Positions 17,545-27,919 are shown, numbered from the stretch's first letter. The stretch: DNA of 64,000 nucleotides from Rossellomorea sp. BNER (GCA_024213275.1 JANAVG010000003.1:248001-312000), one strand, 5' to 3'. A program made the numbers and translations. The notes: generated by a model not told the origin, from the letters alone.

Positions 17545-18690
17545 ATGAAGTTTATACATACAGCCGATTGGCATTTAGGAAAATTAGTGCACGGGATCTA
17601 TATGACTGAAGAACAACGCGAGGTCCTGCTTCAATTCGTTGAATTGGTTAAAGAAGAAAAACCGGATGCTGTAGTGATTGCGGGGGACCTTTATGATCGC
17701 TCTGTTCCTCCAACAGAAGCGGTTGAATTGCTTGATGAAATTCTTTTTAAAATAAATGTTGAATTGAAAACTCCGATTGTGGCAATTTCAGGAAATCATG
17801 ATAGCGCTGAACGACTTTCCTTTGGGTCATCATGGTACAAACATAGTCAATTTCATTTGAAAGGAAAGCTGACACAGGACTTTTCACCAGTGAAAATAAA
17901 AGGAGTCAATTTTCATTTAGTGCCATATGCAGAACCAGGGATTGTCCGTCAATTGTTAAATGATGATCGTATTACATCCCATCATGACGCAATGAAAGCA
18001 GTCGTTGAGAGGATTCAGGAAGAGATGGATCCATCTGAATCGCATGTGTTTGTTGGACATGCCTTTGTTTTAGGTGGGAAAACGTCCGATTCTGAAAGGA
18101 CTTTATCTGTTGGTGGTTCTGGCTGTGTAGGAGCCGAGGTTTTTGAGCCCTTTCACTATACCGCACTTGGTCATTTACATAGTCCAGATGCCATTAAACA
18201 TGATACGATTAAATATTCAGGATCTCTCTTAAAATATTCTTATTCAGAAGCGAAACAGCGAAAATGTGTGTGCATCGTAGAATTTAATGAGAAAGGCAAG
18301 GTATCAATAGAAGAGCGTAAACTTACCCCTTCGAAAGATATGAGAGAAATTGAAGGGTATATTGATGAACTTTTAGATCCTAGTTTTTATACATCACAAC
18401 AAATTAATGATTACTTAAAAATCACTCTTCATGACGAAGGAGCCCTCATGGATCCAATCAATAAATTACGTCAAATATATCCAAATGTACTCCATCTTGA
18501 ACGCAAGATTGACCGTATCGATTCTCGTCAAAAAGACCAAATGGAAGTACGACAACATGAAAAAAAATCAGAGCTAGAGCTTTTTGAAGAATTTTATCAA
18601 GACATGACTACACTCCCATATTCAGACGACAAAAAGAAAATTATTGCAAGTGTCATGGAAAAAGCGAAAAAGGTGGTGGAGAGCAAGTGA
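17545..18690 (+). CDS. sbcD: Exonuclease SbcCD, nuclease subunit D
   Basis: Metallophosphoesterase nuclease of 381 aa. The metal-binding motifs ADWHLGK, AGDLYDRS, SGNHDS and the later FVGHAFV and LGHLH are all visible in order, with the SbcD C-terminal domain behind. With SbcC it forms the Mre11/Rad50-like complex that opens DNA hairpins and cleaves protein-blocked ends. It overlaps sbcC by four bases (GTGA). Confidence 0.95.
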   Translation: MKFIHTADWHLGKLVHGIYMTEEQREVLLQFVELVKEEKPDAVVIAGDLYDRSVPPTEAVELLDEILFKINVELKTPIVAISGNHDSAERLSFGSSWYKHSQFHLKGKLTQDFSPVKIKGVNFHLVPYAEPGIVRQLLNDDRITSHHDAMKAVVERIQEEMDPSESHVFVGHAFVLGGKTSDSERTLSVGGSGCVGAEVFEPFHYTALGHLHSPDAIKHDTIKYSGSLLKYSYSEAKQRKCVCIVEFNEKGKVSIEERKLTPSKDMREIEGYIDELLDPSFYTSQQINDYLKITLHDEGALMDPINKLRQIYPNVLHLERKIDRIDSRQKDQMEVRQHEKKSELELFEEFYQDMTTLPYSDDKKKIIASVMEKAKKVVESK

Positions 18691-21600
18691 AGCCTCTAAA
18701 GCTGATAATGCAAGCATTTGGTCCCTATGCAGGGGAGGAAACGATTGATTTTGAATCCCTTGAAAATCGTACAATGTTTGTTATTTCTGGAAAAACGGGA
18801 TCTGGAAAAACGACCATCTTTGATGGAATTTCATATGCTATTTATGGGAAAGCCTCTGGTGAAGACAGAAATGGAACCGATCTTCGCAGTCAATTTGCAA
18901 ATGATGACATGATGACAGAAGTAAGCCTAGATTTTTCCCTTCGCGGAAAGACCTATCATATTTGGCGTTCCCCACAACAAGAAAAGAAGAAAGCCCGTGG
19001 CGATGGTTTTACAACTATAAATGCCCGAGCAGAGCTATATGTTTTTAGCGCTGATGGCGAAAAACAAATTCTCGGGTCAAATGTGAGGGAAGTCGAAGAG
19101 AAAATTAAAGCCATCATGCAATTAGATGCGAATCAATTTCGGCAAATATTAATGATTCCACAAGGTGAGTTCCGTAAGCTTCTTACATCTGAAAGTAAAG
19201 ACAAGGAACTCATTCTTCAGCGCTTATTTCATACTGAATATTACAAAGCCATCCAGGAACAGCTAAAAGAAGAAAGTGATGAATTAAAGCAAAGTGTTGA
19301 GAAATCAATGGAAACAAGAACAAGGTTACTACGAAATTTACAATTCGAAGAAAATGAACTATTAAAAGAGGAGCTATTGGCACCTACTCTAAATGATAAA
19401 AAAATAATAGAACTCCTTCATCCTCATTTAGAACAAATGAAAAAAGAGCTGGAACGAATGAAAGTCAATTTTGAAAAGAAACAAAATGAACGAGATGGCC
19501 TGCAAAAAAAGATCATTGAAGCAGAAAGCCTTCTAGAACAGTTTAAGCTCCGTGACCAATTACGAACAGAGCAAAAAAACTTAGACATAAGAAAAGCTTC
19601 GATTGACGAAAAGAAAAAGGAAATTTCAAGAGCCCATAAAGCCGCACGCCTTCTTCAGCAGGATGAATATTGTCATAAATTAAAACGTGATCTAGATAGC
19701 ATTAAAAAGGAAGAGCTTCAATTGAAAACGTCACTAGAAGAACTAAAGAAAAAGCTTGAAAAGGCTGAATATCAGTGGAATATTGAAAAGGAAAAGGAGA
19801 CTGAGCGTGCAAATGCTGTTAAAAAAGTCAATCGACTTGAAACAATGCAAAAAGACGTCTATTCTTTTTCACATCTTCAACAACAAGTACTTCAATTGGA
19901 AAAACAATTAGCACATGAAAAAACGTCACTAGAAAAATTACAATCAATTATTACTAACTCCAAGCAGCAGTTGATTGATAAAGAAAAACAGAAAGAAGAA
20001 CTTGAGAACGTTAGAGAGCAGCTTTTGGCTAAAGAAAAAGAGCTTTCTCATAATGAAACAATCGAAAAACAGCTTAGAATTGTTAAAAATATTGATGGAG
20101 AAGTAAGAAAACTCGATCAGTTGTCTAAAGATAAAAAAGTGAAGCATGACCATATTTTAAGTAGAGTAGAGGATGCACGCCAAACGCTACAACACCTAGA
20201 AGAGAAATGGAGGCGTGGACAAGCAGGGATTCTTGCGATGATGCTAAAAGATGAGCATCCGTGCCCAGTATGTGGTTCGACTCATCATCCGGAGCCTGAG
20301 CGTTCTCAGGATGATCTTCCTTTAGAGGGGGACCTTAAAGCCGCAAAAGATACACTTACATTTACTGAAAAAGAAGAGGTTCAAGCTGGAAGAGAATTCT
20401 ATGAAGTAGATGCAAAACATAAAGCACGGGAAGAGGCTCTTGAACAATCCATATCAGATGTTTCAAATGAAATAACTGGGTTTACTCTAGAGAATCTTGG
20501 GAGATTCATTAGTGAAACGGAACAGAAGAAAAAGGAATTACAACTATTTATTAAAGAAGCAAATGAACAATGTTCGGCACTTACACCATTACGCAATCAA
20601 CTACTTCAAATAAAAGAAAAACTTACAGAATCAGAAGAAAACTATCAACAAGGAATGAGGAAGTTTCAAGATTTAAGGGACCTATTTACAAATGAAAATG
20701 CAAAACTTGAGAATCTTAAAGAGACGATTCCCGAAGAAATACGATCGAAAGAAAGCTTCGACCGAACTATTCAGCAAGCACAAAATAACCGTGATGCTTT
20801 ACAGAAAGCTTTTGAAGCGGCACAAAGTCAGTTTCATCGCCTAGACAATGAGGTTTCCGTGAAGGTAGCTCAAGTGCAAGATAAAGAAGCTCAAATCAAG
20901 ACTGCTATCGAATCATTAAACGCAGAACGCCAGACCTTCTTAAAACTATTAGAAGAGCAAGGCTTTGATAATTACCGCAGCTTCCATGATGCAAAGCGAA
21001 CAGATGACCAAATTACACTTTTAGAAAAAGAAGTTCAACTGTATGGCGAGGAATTGCGATCTGTTACAGATCGTCTTAAGGATCTAGAAAGAAATCTTGA
21101 AAATACAGAAATGCCAGAATTAGCGAATATAAAAACAGAATTTAGTCATGTAAGCAAAGAACTTCAAACCTTAAATGAACATGCAAACGAGCAAAGAAAC
21201 AAAATAAAAGAAAATGAACGAATTCGTGAGCTGGTTTTACAGGTGAATGAAGATATGAAAGAGTTTGAAGAACGATTCAAATTAGTGGGGCATTTAGCGG
21301 AAATGGCCAGGGGGCAAAATGCACATCGAATCACCTTTGAACGCTATGTTTTAGCTTCATTTTTGGAAGAAATATTACGAGTAGCCAATAATCGATTGAC
21401 AAAAATGACTTCAGGAAGGTTTCAATTAATCAGGAAACGTGACAGAAGCAAAGGAAATGTACAAAGTGGACTTGAATTATTGGTTTTTGATCAATATACA
21501 GGGCAGGAACGACATGTGAAGACTCTATCTGGAGGAGAAAGCTTTAAAGCTGCATTAGCACTTGCCTTAGGTCTAGCCGATGTTGTTCAGCAATATGCTG

Positions 21601-21821
21601 GAGGTGTTTCACTAGAGACGATGTTCATTGATGAAGGATTTGGCACCTTAGACCCAGAGTCGCTAGATCATGCAATTGAAGCACTAATGGACATTCAAAG
21701 CAGCGGCCGTTTAGTCGGAATCATCTCGCATGTTCCGGAATTAAAGGAACGAATTGATGCTCGTTTAGAAGTCATATCTACACAAGTGGGAAGTCGAACA
21801 GAATTTCAGTTCTTAGCATAA
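18687..21821 (+). CDS. sbcC: Exonuclease SbcCD, ATPase subunit C
   Basis: SMC-like protein of 1044 aa. N-terminal Walker A SGKTGSGKTTIFDGISYAIY, long coiled coils, a zinc-hook CPVC (Cys526/Cys529) at the apex, then ABC signature LSGGESFKAALALALG and Walker B MFIDEGFGTLD near the C-terminus. It starts with GTG inside the end of sbcD, so the subunits are coupled. Confidence 0.95.
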   Translation: MKPLKLIMQAFGPYAGEETIDFESLENRTMFVISGKTGSGKTTIFDGISYAIYGKASGEDRNGTDLRSQFANDDMMTEVSLDFSLRGKTYHIWRSPQQEKKKARGDGFTTINARAELYVFSADGEKQILGSNVREVEEKIKAIMQLDANQFRQILMIPQGEFRKLLTSESKDKELILQRLFHTEYYKAIQEQLKEESDELKQSVEKSMETRTRLLRNLQFEENELLKEELLAPTLNDKKIIELLHPHLEQMKKELERMKVNFEKKQNERDGLQKKIIEAESLLEQFKLRDQLRTEQKNLDIRKASIDEKKKEISRAHKAARLLQQDEYCHKLKRDLDSIKKEELQLKTSLEELKKKLEKAEYQWNIEKEKETERANAVKKVNRLETMQKDVYSFSHLQQQVLQLEKQLAHEKTSLEKLQSIITNSKQQLIDKEKQKEELENVREQLLAKEKELSHNETIEKQLRIVKNIDGEVRKLDQLSKDKKVKHDHILSRVEDARQTLQHLEEKWRRGQAGILAMMLKDEHPCPVCGSTHHPEPERSQDDLPLEGDLKAAKDTLTFTEKEEVQAGREFYEVDAKHKAREEALEQSISDVSNEITGFTLENLGRFISETEQKKKELQLFIKEANEQCSALTPLRNQLLQIKEKLTESEENYQQGMRKFQDLRDLFTNENAKLENLKETIPEEIRSKESFDRTIQQAQNNRDALQKAFEAAQSQFHRLDNEVSVKVAQVQDKEAQIKTAIESLNAERQTFLKLLEEQGFDNYRSFHDAKRTDDQITLLEKEVQLYGEELRSVTDRLKDLERNLENTEMPELANIKTEFSHVSKELQTLNEHANEQRNKIKENERIRELVLQVNEDMKEFEERFKLVGHLAEMARGQNAHRITFERYVLASFLEEILRVANNRLTKMTSGRFQLIRKRDRSKGNVQSGLELLVFDQYTGQERHVKTLSGGESFKAALALALGLADVVQQYAGGVSLETMFIDEGFGTLDPESLDHAIEALMDIQSSGRLVGIISHVPELKERIDARLEVISTQVGSRTEFQFLA

Positions 21822-21825
21822 AAAG

Positions 21826-21860
21826 CAAAAGAGTCAACAATGTGTTGGCTCTTTTTGTTT
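21826..21860 (+). terminator. Terminator of sbcDC
   Basis: AAAGAGTCAACA pairs with TGTTGGCTCTTT (one G-U), then T-rich. Confidence 0.8.
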
Positions 21861-22004
21861 GGGTATAAGGAAATAAAATGTGGAAAAGGATAACAAGATA
21901 TAGATCAAGTTTATTTTTTCAAATTATAACAAATTTCCTTTAAATTAACATAATTTTCGAATACTATAGAAGTGTAAATGAAAACTTATTGGCAGGTGTG
22001 AGAG

Positions 22005-22304
22005 ATGAAATTATTCTTTTATATTTTAGTCATCATTATTGCAGGGGGCGTTTCCTTCGGGTGGAGCTGGAAAAGGCTTCTCGATTTTAATAGCTATAAA
22101 AAACCGTTTATTGAAGGATCTATTTTAACTTTTTTGATCTTGTTTGTATCCTCTATTTGGTGGTACTTTACAGGGAGTAATCCTGAAGTTGGAATGACAG
22201 GGATCTTTTATAACCTCATAGCATTTCTTGTCATTATTACGTGTAATGGATTTATTCTAGCGTTATTGTTCTCTAAGAAAAAACAGAGAGAAGGATTACA
22301 ATGA
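22005..22304 (+). CDS. Three-helix membrane protein, unknown
   Basis: 99 aa with three predicted membrane segments (about 4-20, 37-55 and 68-88) and a basic C-terminus. I do not recognise a family. It overlaps coaW by four bases (ATGA), so it is translationally coupled to it. Confidence 0.75.
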   Translation: MKLFFYILVIIIAGGVSFGWSWKRLLDFNSYKKPFIEGSILTFLILFVSSIWWYFTGSNPEVGMTGIFYNLIAFLVIITCNGFILALLFSKKKQREGLQ

Positions 22305-23104
22305 AACGTATCGGAATTGATGCTGGAGGTTCACTAGTGAAGGTAGCATATGAGGAAAATGGAAAACGTCATTATAAAACATTTGAGATCGCAGAAATAG
22401 GTAGGCTACTTGATTGGCTTCGTTGGATTGCTCCCGATACTCAGTTTTTTATAACAGGGGGTAATGCTAGTCGTTTGCAGGAGACGCTACCAATAACAAC
22501 GGAGGTTCCAGAATTTGATGCTGTATGCAAAGGGGCACAGGTATTAATCACTGAGGAAATGAGCATGGATGAACCGTTTCTTTTAGTGAGTATTGGAACA
22601 GGAACTTCATATTATTTAGTAAAGCCAAATTTGGCCCCTCAACGACTTCTCGGAAGTGGAATGGGTGGCGGAACTTTCATGGGAATCGGAAAAATGCTGA
22701 CAGGGGCAGAGGAATTTAAGGAGCTCGTAAAGCTTGCGAGAAAAGGGGATCGGACAACTGTTGATTTAATGGTAAAGGATTTGTACACTTTTGGGAATAC
22801 CCCTTTACCTGGTCATTTAACAGCCTCAAATTTTGCAAAAGGAAAAAGTGAGGGCTATGTAAAAGAAGATGCCGTTAGATCTCTTATAAATATGATTGCT
22901 GAGACGGCTGTTTTGATGGCTAATGGAGCGGCCCAGATTCATGGAGTTCAAAAATGGGTTTTTGTTGGCAGTACTTTAAGTGGGAATCAACCATTGAAAG
23001 ATGACCTTTCACAGTTTCGAGATATGATCCCTTATGAACCTATCTTTTTAACCCATGGGGCATATGCAGGAGCAGTTGGTGCTTTGGTGAATGGGGAAAA
23101 GTAA
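22301..23104 (+). CDS. coaW: Type II pantothenate kinase
   Basis: 267 aa ASKHA-fold kinase that phosphorylates pantothenate in the first step of CoA synthesis. The phosphate-1 loop IGIDAGGSLVKVAY, adenosine region VSIGTGTSYYLV and GSGMGGGTFMGIG are characteristic of bacterial type II (staphylococcal CoaW-like) enzymes, which resist CoA feedback inhibition. It shares a transcript with the small membrane gene upstream. Confidence 0.93.
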   Translation: MKRIGIDAGGSLVKVAYEENGKRHYKTFEIAEIGRLLDWLRWIAPDTQFFITGGNASRLQETLPITTEVPEFDAVCKGAQVLITEEMSMDEPFLLVSIGTGTSYYLVKPNLAPQRLLGSGMGGGTFMGIGKMLTGAEEFKELVKLARKGDRTTVDLMVKDLYTFGNTPLPGHLTASNFAKGKSEGYVKEDAVRSLINMIAETAVLMANGAAQIHGVQKWVFVGSTLSGNQPLKDDLSQFRDMIPYEPIFLTHGAYAGAVGALVNGEK

Positions 23105-23425
23105 AAAAACACAATACGACTATAATTTTATTATGTAAACTAAAATTAAAATTATAAGCTGTTTCTTGATAAAGGTTGATCCTAATTGCTCTAATTACCG
23201 ATCTTTTTATTTGGAAAATTAGGGTCCTTTGAATTCAGCTTTTTCTCTGTAATAATTTAAAAAATAAATTAATGTCTCAAGACTGCTCTGACAATGGTTA
23301 GAGTGTTTTTTTGATTAAAAATTATAATTGAAAAAATTTCTTAAATCAATTCTATCCAAAAAATTTTTATTCAATTATATTTAATTTGTTAACTAATAAT
23401 TTTGTAGAAAGTAGGAAAAAGAAAA
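23105..23425. other. Intergenic before the surface-protein gene
   Basis: AT-rich spacer that contains the terminator at 23286-23312 and presumably the promoter of the surface-protein/sortase operon. Nothing else is recognised. Confidence 0.45.
23286..23312 (+). terminator. Terminator-like hairpin
   Basis: CTCTGAC pairs with GTTAGAG (one G-U) around AATG, followed by TGT7. Confidence 0.65.
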
Positions 23426-24424
23426 ATGAAGAAATGGCTTATTGGTCTTATTTTAGCGTTTGTAGGTTTTGCGTTAACACCGTTTGTGAGTCATGCCGCA
23501 ATTGTCCAAGAAGAGTTGGAAACATTCCTATTGGAGAATAATCTAACAGAAGAAGAACTTGTAGATCATCTATCTTTCTATCATGATGAAGAACTAGCTT
23601 CCTTTGCTTCGATTAATGAGCTATCTGAATATCTTGGGGAGAGATTAAATGAAGAAAACCTACTCCCTATTTTAGAAAGTCATGGTTTCGTCTCAGTAGA
23701 GGATGCAACGGATTATTTAATAGAATATGGTGAAATTCTGGAGGGGGAAGATATAATCTCGACTTACCTCTTTGCAAATGCATTAGATGAGACACTGTAT
23801 TTTTATGAAGAGGTTGAATTCGACGCCGAAGATATTGGCTTGGAGGAATTTGATTTAACGAGTGAAGAAATGACGGCTCTATTTGAGCATTTAATGACGC
23901 TCGATATTGATGATAAAGGGTTTGAAGATAAATTACTCGCTTTTGATGCACGTTTAAATGCTTTAGGTGATTTTGAATCAGCCGAAGATTTAACTTCTGC
24001 ACAAATTGAAGAATTGTATAATATTATGAATGAAATGCTTGCACTCTTTCAACTACAGGCAAAGTTTTACCTGCTGGATGCTGATGGGAATGCTAGGCTT
24101 CTGTCAAGTGAAGAACTTATTTCATTAGAATCTACAAATGGACAAGATCTCCTTATCGAAATTTATGACCTTGATGGAAACTTCCTAGCTGATATGATTT
24201 TTACAGCGGATATGTTCGACTCAGAATGGTTTGAGGAAACAGCGGATTCGATCGCTTCACCTGAAACGGTTAAAGCAGTCACAGAACCATTAAAAACATC
24301 TGTTAAAGGGGCTAAACTTCCGAAAACAGCAGGCTTTTATACAGAAAAACTAATTGTTGGAATTTTACTTCTTCTAATGAGCGTTTTATTATTTAGAAAA
24401 TGGTGTGTGATGACAAACAGATGA
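23426..24424 (+). CDS. Processed acidic surface protein with LPKTA sorting signal
   Basis: 332 aa. Signal peptide ending near SHAAIV, a highly acidic helical body, then the sorting signal LPKTA (residues 298-302), a hydrophobic segment (LIVGILLLLMSVLLF) and a basic tail. The LPxTA rather than LPxTG motif is the class D sortase signal, as in B. subtilis YhcR and YfkN. The family is known as a processed acidic LPXTA surface protein. The stop overlaps the sortase start (ATGA), so this is a dedicated substrate/enzyme pair. Confidence 0.9.
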   Translation: MKKWLIGLILAFVGFALTPFVSHAAIVQEELETFLLENNLTEEELVDHLSFYHDEELASFASINELSEYLGERLNEENLLPILESHGFVSVEDATDYLIEYGEILEGEDIISTYLFANALDETLYFYEEVEFDAEDIGLEEFDLTSEEMTALFEHLMTLDIDDKGFEDKLLAFDARLNALGDFESAEDLTSAQIEELYNIMNEMLALFQLQAKFYLLDADGNARLLSSEELISLESTNGQDLLIEIYDLDGNFLADMIFTADMFDSEWFEETADSIASPETVKAVTEPLKTSVKGAKLPKTAGFYTEKLIVGILLLLMSVLLFRKWCVMTNR

Positions 24425-25026
24425 AGAAAGCTGTAGTCATATGTTTAGCTATACTTTTTCTTGTAGCAGGTGGAAGCATGATCTTTACCAATGGTTTGAT
24501 CTTATTTAAAGGAAACACAAACGCGAATACAGTAAAGCCCGTTTCTGCTGAAAAAGTAATTTCTGAAGAGGTCAATGAGACGGAAGATACACCTTTATAT
24601 TCTCACAAGCCAAAAATGGGAGAAGAAATAGGTATGTTAACGATTCCGAAACTGGAGCAGTCTTTAGCCATCTATCATGGGGTAAATGAAGATGAACTTG
24701 AAAAAGGTGTTGGTCATTACCAAGGAAGTGTTCTACCTGGTGAAAATGATAATTCTGTTTTATCTGGACATCGGGATACCGTTTTCCGACAACTTGGGGA
24801 AGTTAAAATTGGGGATGAATTAGTGGTTACCACCGACGCCGGTGAATTCACGTATAAGGTTCAAAAAATCAGAATTGTTGCTCCTGATGATCGTACAATC
24901 GTTGTTCCAAAACCGAGAGCGACCTTAACTGTTAGTACATGCTACCCATTCCGATTTATTGGTCCTGCCCCTGAGAGGTATGTTTTAATTTCTACATTAG
25001 TTGATTCAAAGATTTATAGCAAATAA
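24421..25026 (+). CDS. srtD: Class D sortase
   Basis: 201 aa membrane-anchored transpeptidase. The catalytic triad is visible as His117 (SGHRDTVFRQLGEV), Cys174 (LTVSTCYPF) and Arg186 (PERYVL). An N-terminal anchor (about residues 3-26) places the enzyme outside. The start at 24421 is favoured because it overlaps the stop of the upstream substrate gene; the frame is also open from 24400. It should cleave LPKTA between Thr and Ala and attach the acidic protein to peptidoglycan. Confidence 0.92.
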   Translation: MKKAVVICLAILFLVAGGSMIFTNGLILFKGNTNANTVKPVSAEKVISEEVNETEDTPLYSHKPKMGEEIGMLTIPKLEQSLAIYHGVNEDELEKGVGHYQGSVLPGENDNSVLSGHRDTVFRQLGEVKIGDELVVTTDAGEFTYKVQKIRIVAPDDRTIVVPKPRATLTVSTCYPFRFIGPAPERYVLISTLVDSKIYSK

Positions 25027-25032
25027 AGCTAA

Positions 25033-25091
25033 AAAGAGGCTGTCCCAAGGATAGTGGTTCTTGTCTTGGTATTGGGACAGCTCTTTCTTTT
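25033..25091. terminator. Bidirectional terminator (short relative of the gene-end repeat)
   Basis: AAAGAGGCTGTCCCA pairs with TGGGACAGCTCTTT with one bulged base. The GGCTGTCCCA/TGGGACAGC outer stem is the same as in the longer repeats at 29828 and 55767, but the interior is short. Confidence 0.75.
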
Positions 25092-25114
25092 AAACTATTA
25101 AATTATAAAAAGGT

Positions 25115-25483
25115 TTATTCGTCACTCACTGGAACACGATATAGAACATATCTACCAGTCCACATTTGGGATTCAATGACCATTTTCTCACTGTGCTTAT
25201 TTTGAAATATAAGACCAGATCCTAGTTGATCCACAAACATCCACCCTCTTTCTGCTTGATATTTAATCATTTCAATATTAGCTTCTTTTTGAGTTAATTT
25301 TGTTAAGAACCAATTATAGTCCTGTTCCTCCTTGATATTTGTTATTGCTTCGTCTGAACCCTCTGTTTCAAGAATAACGTGAATAGGGTTCCTATTATTA
25401 AAAGGGAGAGGAGGGATGGCGACGTATAAACATATACAAAAGATAATGATAGCTATTCCAGCTAAAGCAATCGATTTTTTCAT
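25115..25483 (-). CDS. Membrane-anchored protein of unknown function
   Basis: 122 aa with one N-terminal hydrophobic helix (IALAGIAIIIFCICLYVAI) and an extracytoplasmic domain of about 95 residues. No family is recognised. It starts two bases after the stop of the DUF-type exporter gene upstream and is probably co-transcribed with it. Confidence 0.7.
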   Translation of the reverse strand: MKKSIALAGIAIIIFCICLYVAIPPLPFNNRNPIHVILETEGSDEAITNIKEEQDYNWFLTKLTQKEANIEMIKYQAERGWMFVDQLGSGLIFQNKHSEKMVIESQMWTGRYVLYRVPVSDE

Positions 25484-25485
25484 AG

Positions 25486-26019
25486 CTATTCCTTTTCAAT
25501 GAAGTCTTTTAGAACCCCGTTATAATCCTCGGGACTTACAAACAATCCCAGTCCATAATAAGTGCCTACTGTCGTGATGACCGTCCAGAAAGTTAAGCTT
25601 GTTATCATCCATCCGGTAACCCATTTGCGTTTCGCACCAAAGCTCATGCTCATAAATGCGGCAATATGGGAGCCAACAATAAGTGGTCCAATAATGGTTA
25701 AACCAGGAAGTCCGTATTGGTTCCACAGTTTATTAGCCCGCTTTGATCGTTTAGATTCAATCACTTCTTCATTTGAATAGGTAATGGATCCTTCCACTGC
25801 CATTTGTTTATTCAGCTTTCGCTTGAGCAAATATCCCTTCACTTTGTCTACTAGAAAAATCACTAATAATACTGTTAAGAGATTCCCTAAAAAGGCTGCT
25901 AGTGCAACAGGAATGGGGGAAAGTCCAGAAATAATTCCAAGTGGAACAATTCCGATAATTTCTAAAAGGGGAGTTGCAGCCAATAAGAAAATAACGATGT
26001 AAGCCCAAATAATATCCAT
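25486..26019 (-). CDS. Small multidrug export protein family (COG2426-like)
   Basis: 177 aa with four to five membrane segments. The start AYIVIFLLAATPLLEIIGIVP and the GLPGLTIIGPLIVGSH block fit the Sm_multidrug_ex family, annotated as putative small multidrug exporters with weak experimental support. AAAAGGAG lies upstream of the ATG. Confidence 0.8.
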   Translation of the reverse strand: MDIIWAYIVIFLLAATPLLEIIGIVPLGIISGLSPIPVALAAFLGNLLTVLLVIFLVDKVKGYLLKRKLNKQMAVEGSITYSNEEVIESKRSKRANKLWNQYGLPGLTIIGPLIVGSHIAAFMSMSFGAKRKWVTGWMITSLTFWTVITTVGTYYGLGLFVSPEDYNGVLKDFIEKE

Positions 26020-26208
26020 GGTATAATTCTCCTTTTCAATGTTGTATTAATTGTAACAAATAATGGTAATATAAGCATTTAAGAAGTAATTTTCACAAAA
26101 TCTTCAAGAAATCTTCATGGAAACCTTTTAACACGAATTGTTTTTCTGGAGGGGTTCGTCTAACATATAGAATGGAATACATAGTTCTTTATAGTTGGAG
26201 GGGTTACC

Positions 26209-26793
26209 TTGAAAAAATATACTTTAATGATCCTGATGGTGGGAGTACTTCTCTTGTCTGCTTGTGGTGGTGGTTTTAAAGCAGATACAGATTGGGAAGT
26301 TCAAGATTTTTCATACGTAAATCAAAATAATGAAAGGGTTAGCTTAAAAGATTTAAAAGGGAAAGTATGGATTGCGGATTTTGTTTTTACGAACTGTGAA
26401 ACGGTCTGTCCTCCAATGACGTATAATATGACACAACTACAAAAAAAGCTTAAAGAAGAAGGGGTAACTGATTATCAAATCGTTTCCTTCAGTGTTGATC
26501 CCGAAGTAGACAAGCCAGAAGTGTTAAAAGAATACATCAGTCAATATGAAGCAAATACTGAGAAATGGGATCTTCTAACAGGCTATTCAATGGATGAAAT
26601 CTCTGAGTTCGCAGAAAAATCATTTAAAACGATCGTAGCCGACGATCCTAAATCGGATCAAGTCGTTCATGGAACAAGCTTCTACCTTGTCAATCAAGAG
26701 GGTGTCGTAGTTAAAAATTATACCGGTATAGAAGAAGTACCTTTTGATCAAATAGCAAGCGATGTTGAAACACTTATTGAAGAAGGAAAATAG
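26209..26793 (+). CDS. SCO1/SenC family copper chaperone lipoprotein
   Basis: 194 aa thioredoxin-fold protein involved in building the CuA site of cytochrome c oxidase. Lipobox LSAC is at Cys19. The copper ligands are Cys63 and Cys67 in FTNCETVCPP and His154 in VVHGTSFYLV. It starts at TTG with TGGAGGGG upstream. It is the counterpart of B. subtilis YpmQ (SCO). Monocistronic. Confidence 0.92.
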   Translation: MKKYTLMILMVGVLLLSACGGGFKADTDWEVQDFSYVNQNNERVSLKDLKGKVWIADFVFTNCETVCPPMTYNMTQLQKKLKEEGVTDYQIVSFSVDPEVDKPEVLKEYISQYEANTEKWDLLTGYSMDEISEFAEKSFKTIVADDPKSDQVVHGTSFYLVNQEGVVVKNYTGIEEVPFDQIASDVETLIEEGK

Positions 26794-26818
26794 GGAGCCG
26801 TTTCGGTTCCTTTTTTAT
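26792..26818 (+). terminator. Terminator after the SCO gene
   Basis: GGAGCCG pairs with CGGTTCC, then T6. Confidence 0.7.
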
Positions 26819-26944
26819 TTAAAAAATGGGGCTTAACCATTAAAGATTTTTTTGCTATAATGTTCAATTGTAAGAGAAAAGTGTATCACAATACGCCCAT
26901 ACATTTATATCTTGCAAATATAAATCATTAGGTGGTAATGGAAA

Positions 26945-27901
26945 ATGAATCAGTATAGAGTCCTTTTATACTACAAATATGTAACGATTGAAAACCCTGA
27001 AGAGTTTACTGCACAACAAAAAGAACTTTGTGACAGCTTAGGGTTAAAAGGAAGAATTCTCATTGCATCTGAAGGAATCAACGGTACTGTATCAGGAACA
27101 GTGGAACAAACGGGACATTACATGGAAGCAATGAAAAATGATCCTCGTTTTGAAGACATGGTTTATAAAATAGATGAAGCAAATGAGCATGCATTTCCAA
27201 AAATGAAAGTGCGTCATCGTCCAGAGCTTGTTACTCTTCGCTTAGAAGATGATGTAAATCCTAACGAAACCACTGGAGAATACTTGGATCCTAAAGAATT
27301 TTATAAAAGGTTACAGGATGAAGATACCGTTGTTCTTGATGCCCGTAATGATTATGAATATGACTTAGGTCATTTTAGGGGTGCGATTAAACCAGATATT
27401 GAAAACTTCCGAGATTTACCTCAATGGGTAAGGGACAATAAAGAGATTTTAGATGGTAAGAAAATCATTACGTACTGTACCGGCGGGATTCGCTGTGAAA
27501 AGTTCTCAGGCTGGCTTGTAAAAGAAGGTTTTGAGGATGTTGGACAATTACATGGCGGGATCGTTACGTACGGTAAAGACCCGGAAGTTAAAGGTGATCT
27601 ATGGGACGGGCAACTTTACGTGTTTGATGAGCGTATCGGTGTTCCAGTAAACCAAAAAGAGCATGTTGTTGTAGGAAAAGATTATTTTTCAGGCGAACCT
27701 TGTGAACGCTATGTGAATTGTGCGAACCCATTCTGTAATAAAAAGATATTATGCTCAGAAGAAAATGAACATAAGTATTTAAGAAGCTGTTCACATGAAT
27801 GTCGTACACATGAGCGTAATCGATATATTATTGAGCATGAATTAACTGAAGAAGAAGTGACAGAAAGAATAGAAAAGATTAAAGAAACTGAAAAGGCTTA
27901 A
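26945..27901 (+). CDS. trhO: tRNA uridine(34) hydroxylase, rhodanese family
   Basis: 318 aa, YceA/TrhO type. An N-terminal acylphosphatase-like domain ([20 protein letters not shown]) is followed by a rhodanese domain with the active-site loop [16 protein letters not shown], and a C-terminal cysteine-rich extension (CxNPxCNKKxLCS, CSHEC) that looks zinc-binding. TrhO makes 5-hydroxyuridine at the wobble position of tRNAs. Monocistronic with its own terminator. Confidence 0.94.
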   Translation: MNQYRVLLYYKYVTIENPEEFTAQQKELCDSLGLKGRILIASEGINGTVSGTVEQTGHYMEAMKNDPRFEDMVYKIDEANEHAFPKMKVRHRPELVTLRLEDDVNPNETTGEYLDPKEFYKRLQDEDTVVLDARNDYEYDLGHFRGAIKPDIENFRDLPQWVRDNKEILDGKKIITYCTGGIRCEKFSGWLVKEGFEDVGQLHGGIVTYGKDPEVKGDLWDGQLYVFDERIGVPVNQKEHVVVGKDYFSGEPCERYVNCANPFCNKKILCSEENEHKYLRSCSHECRTHERNRYIIEHELTEEEVTERIEKIKETEKA

Positions 27902-27919
27902 AACCTTATAGTGTTAATG

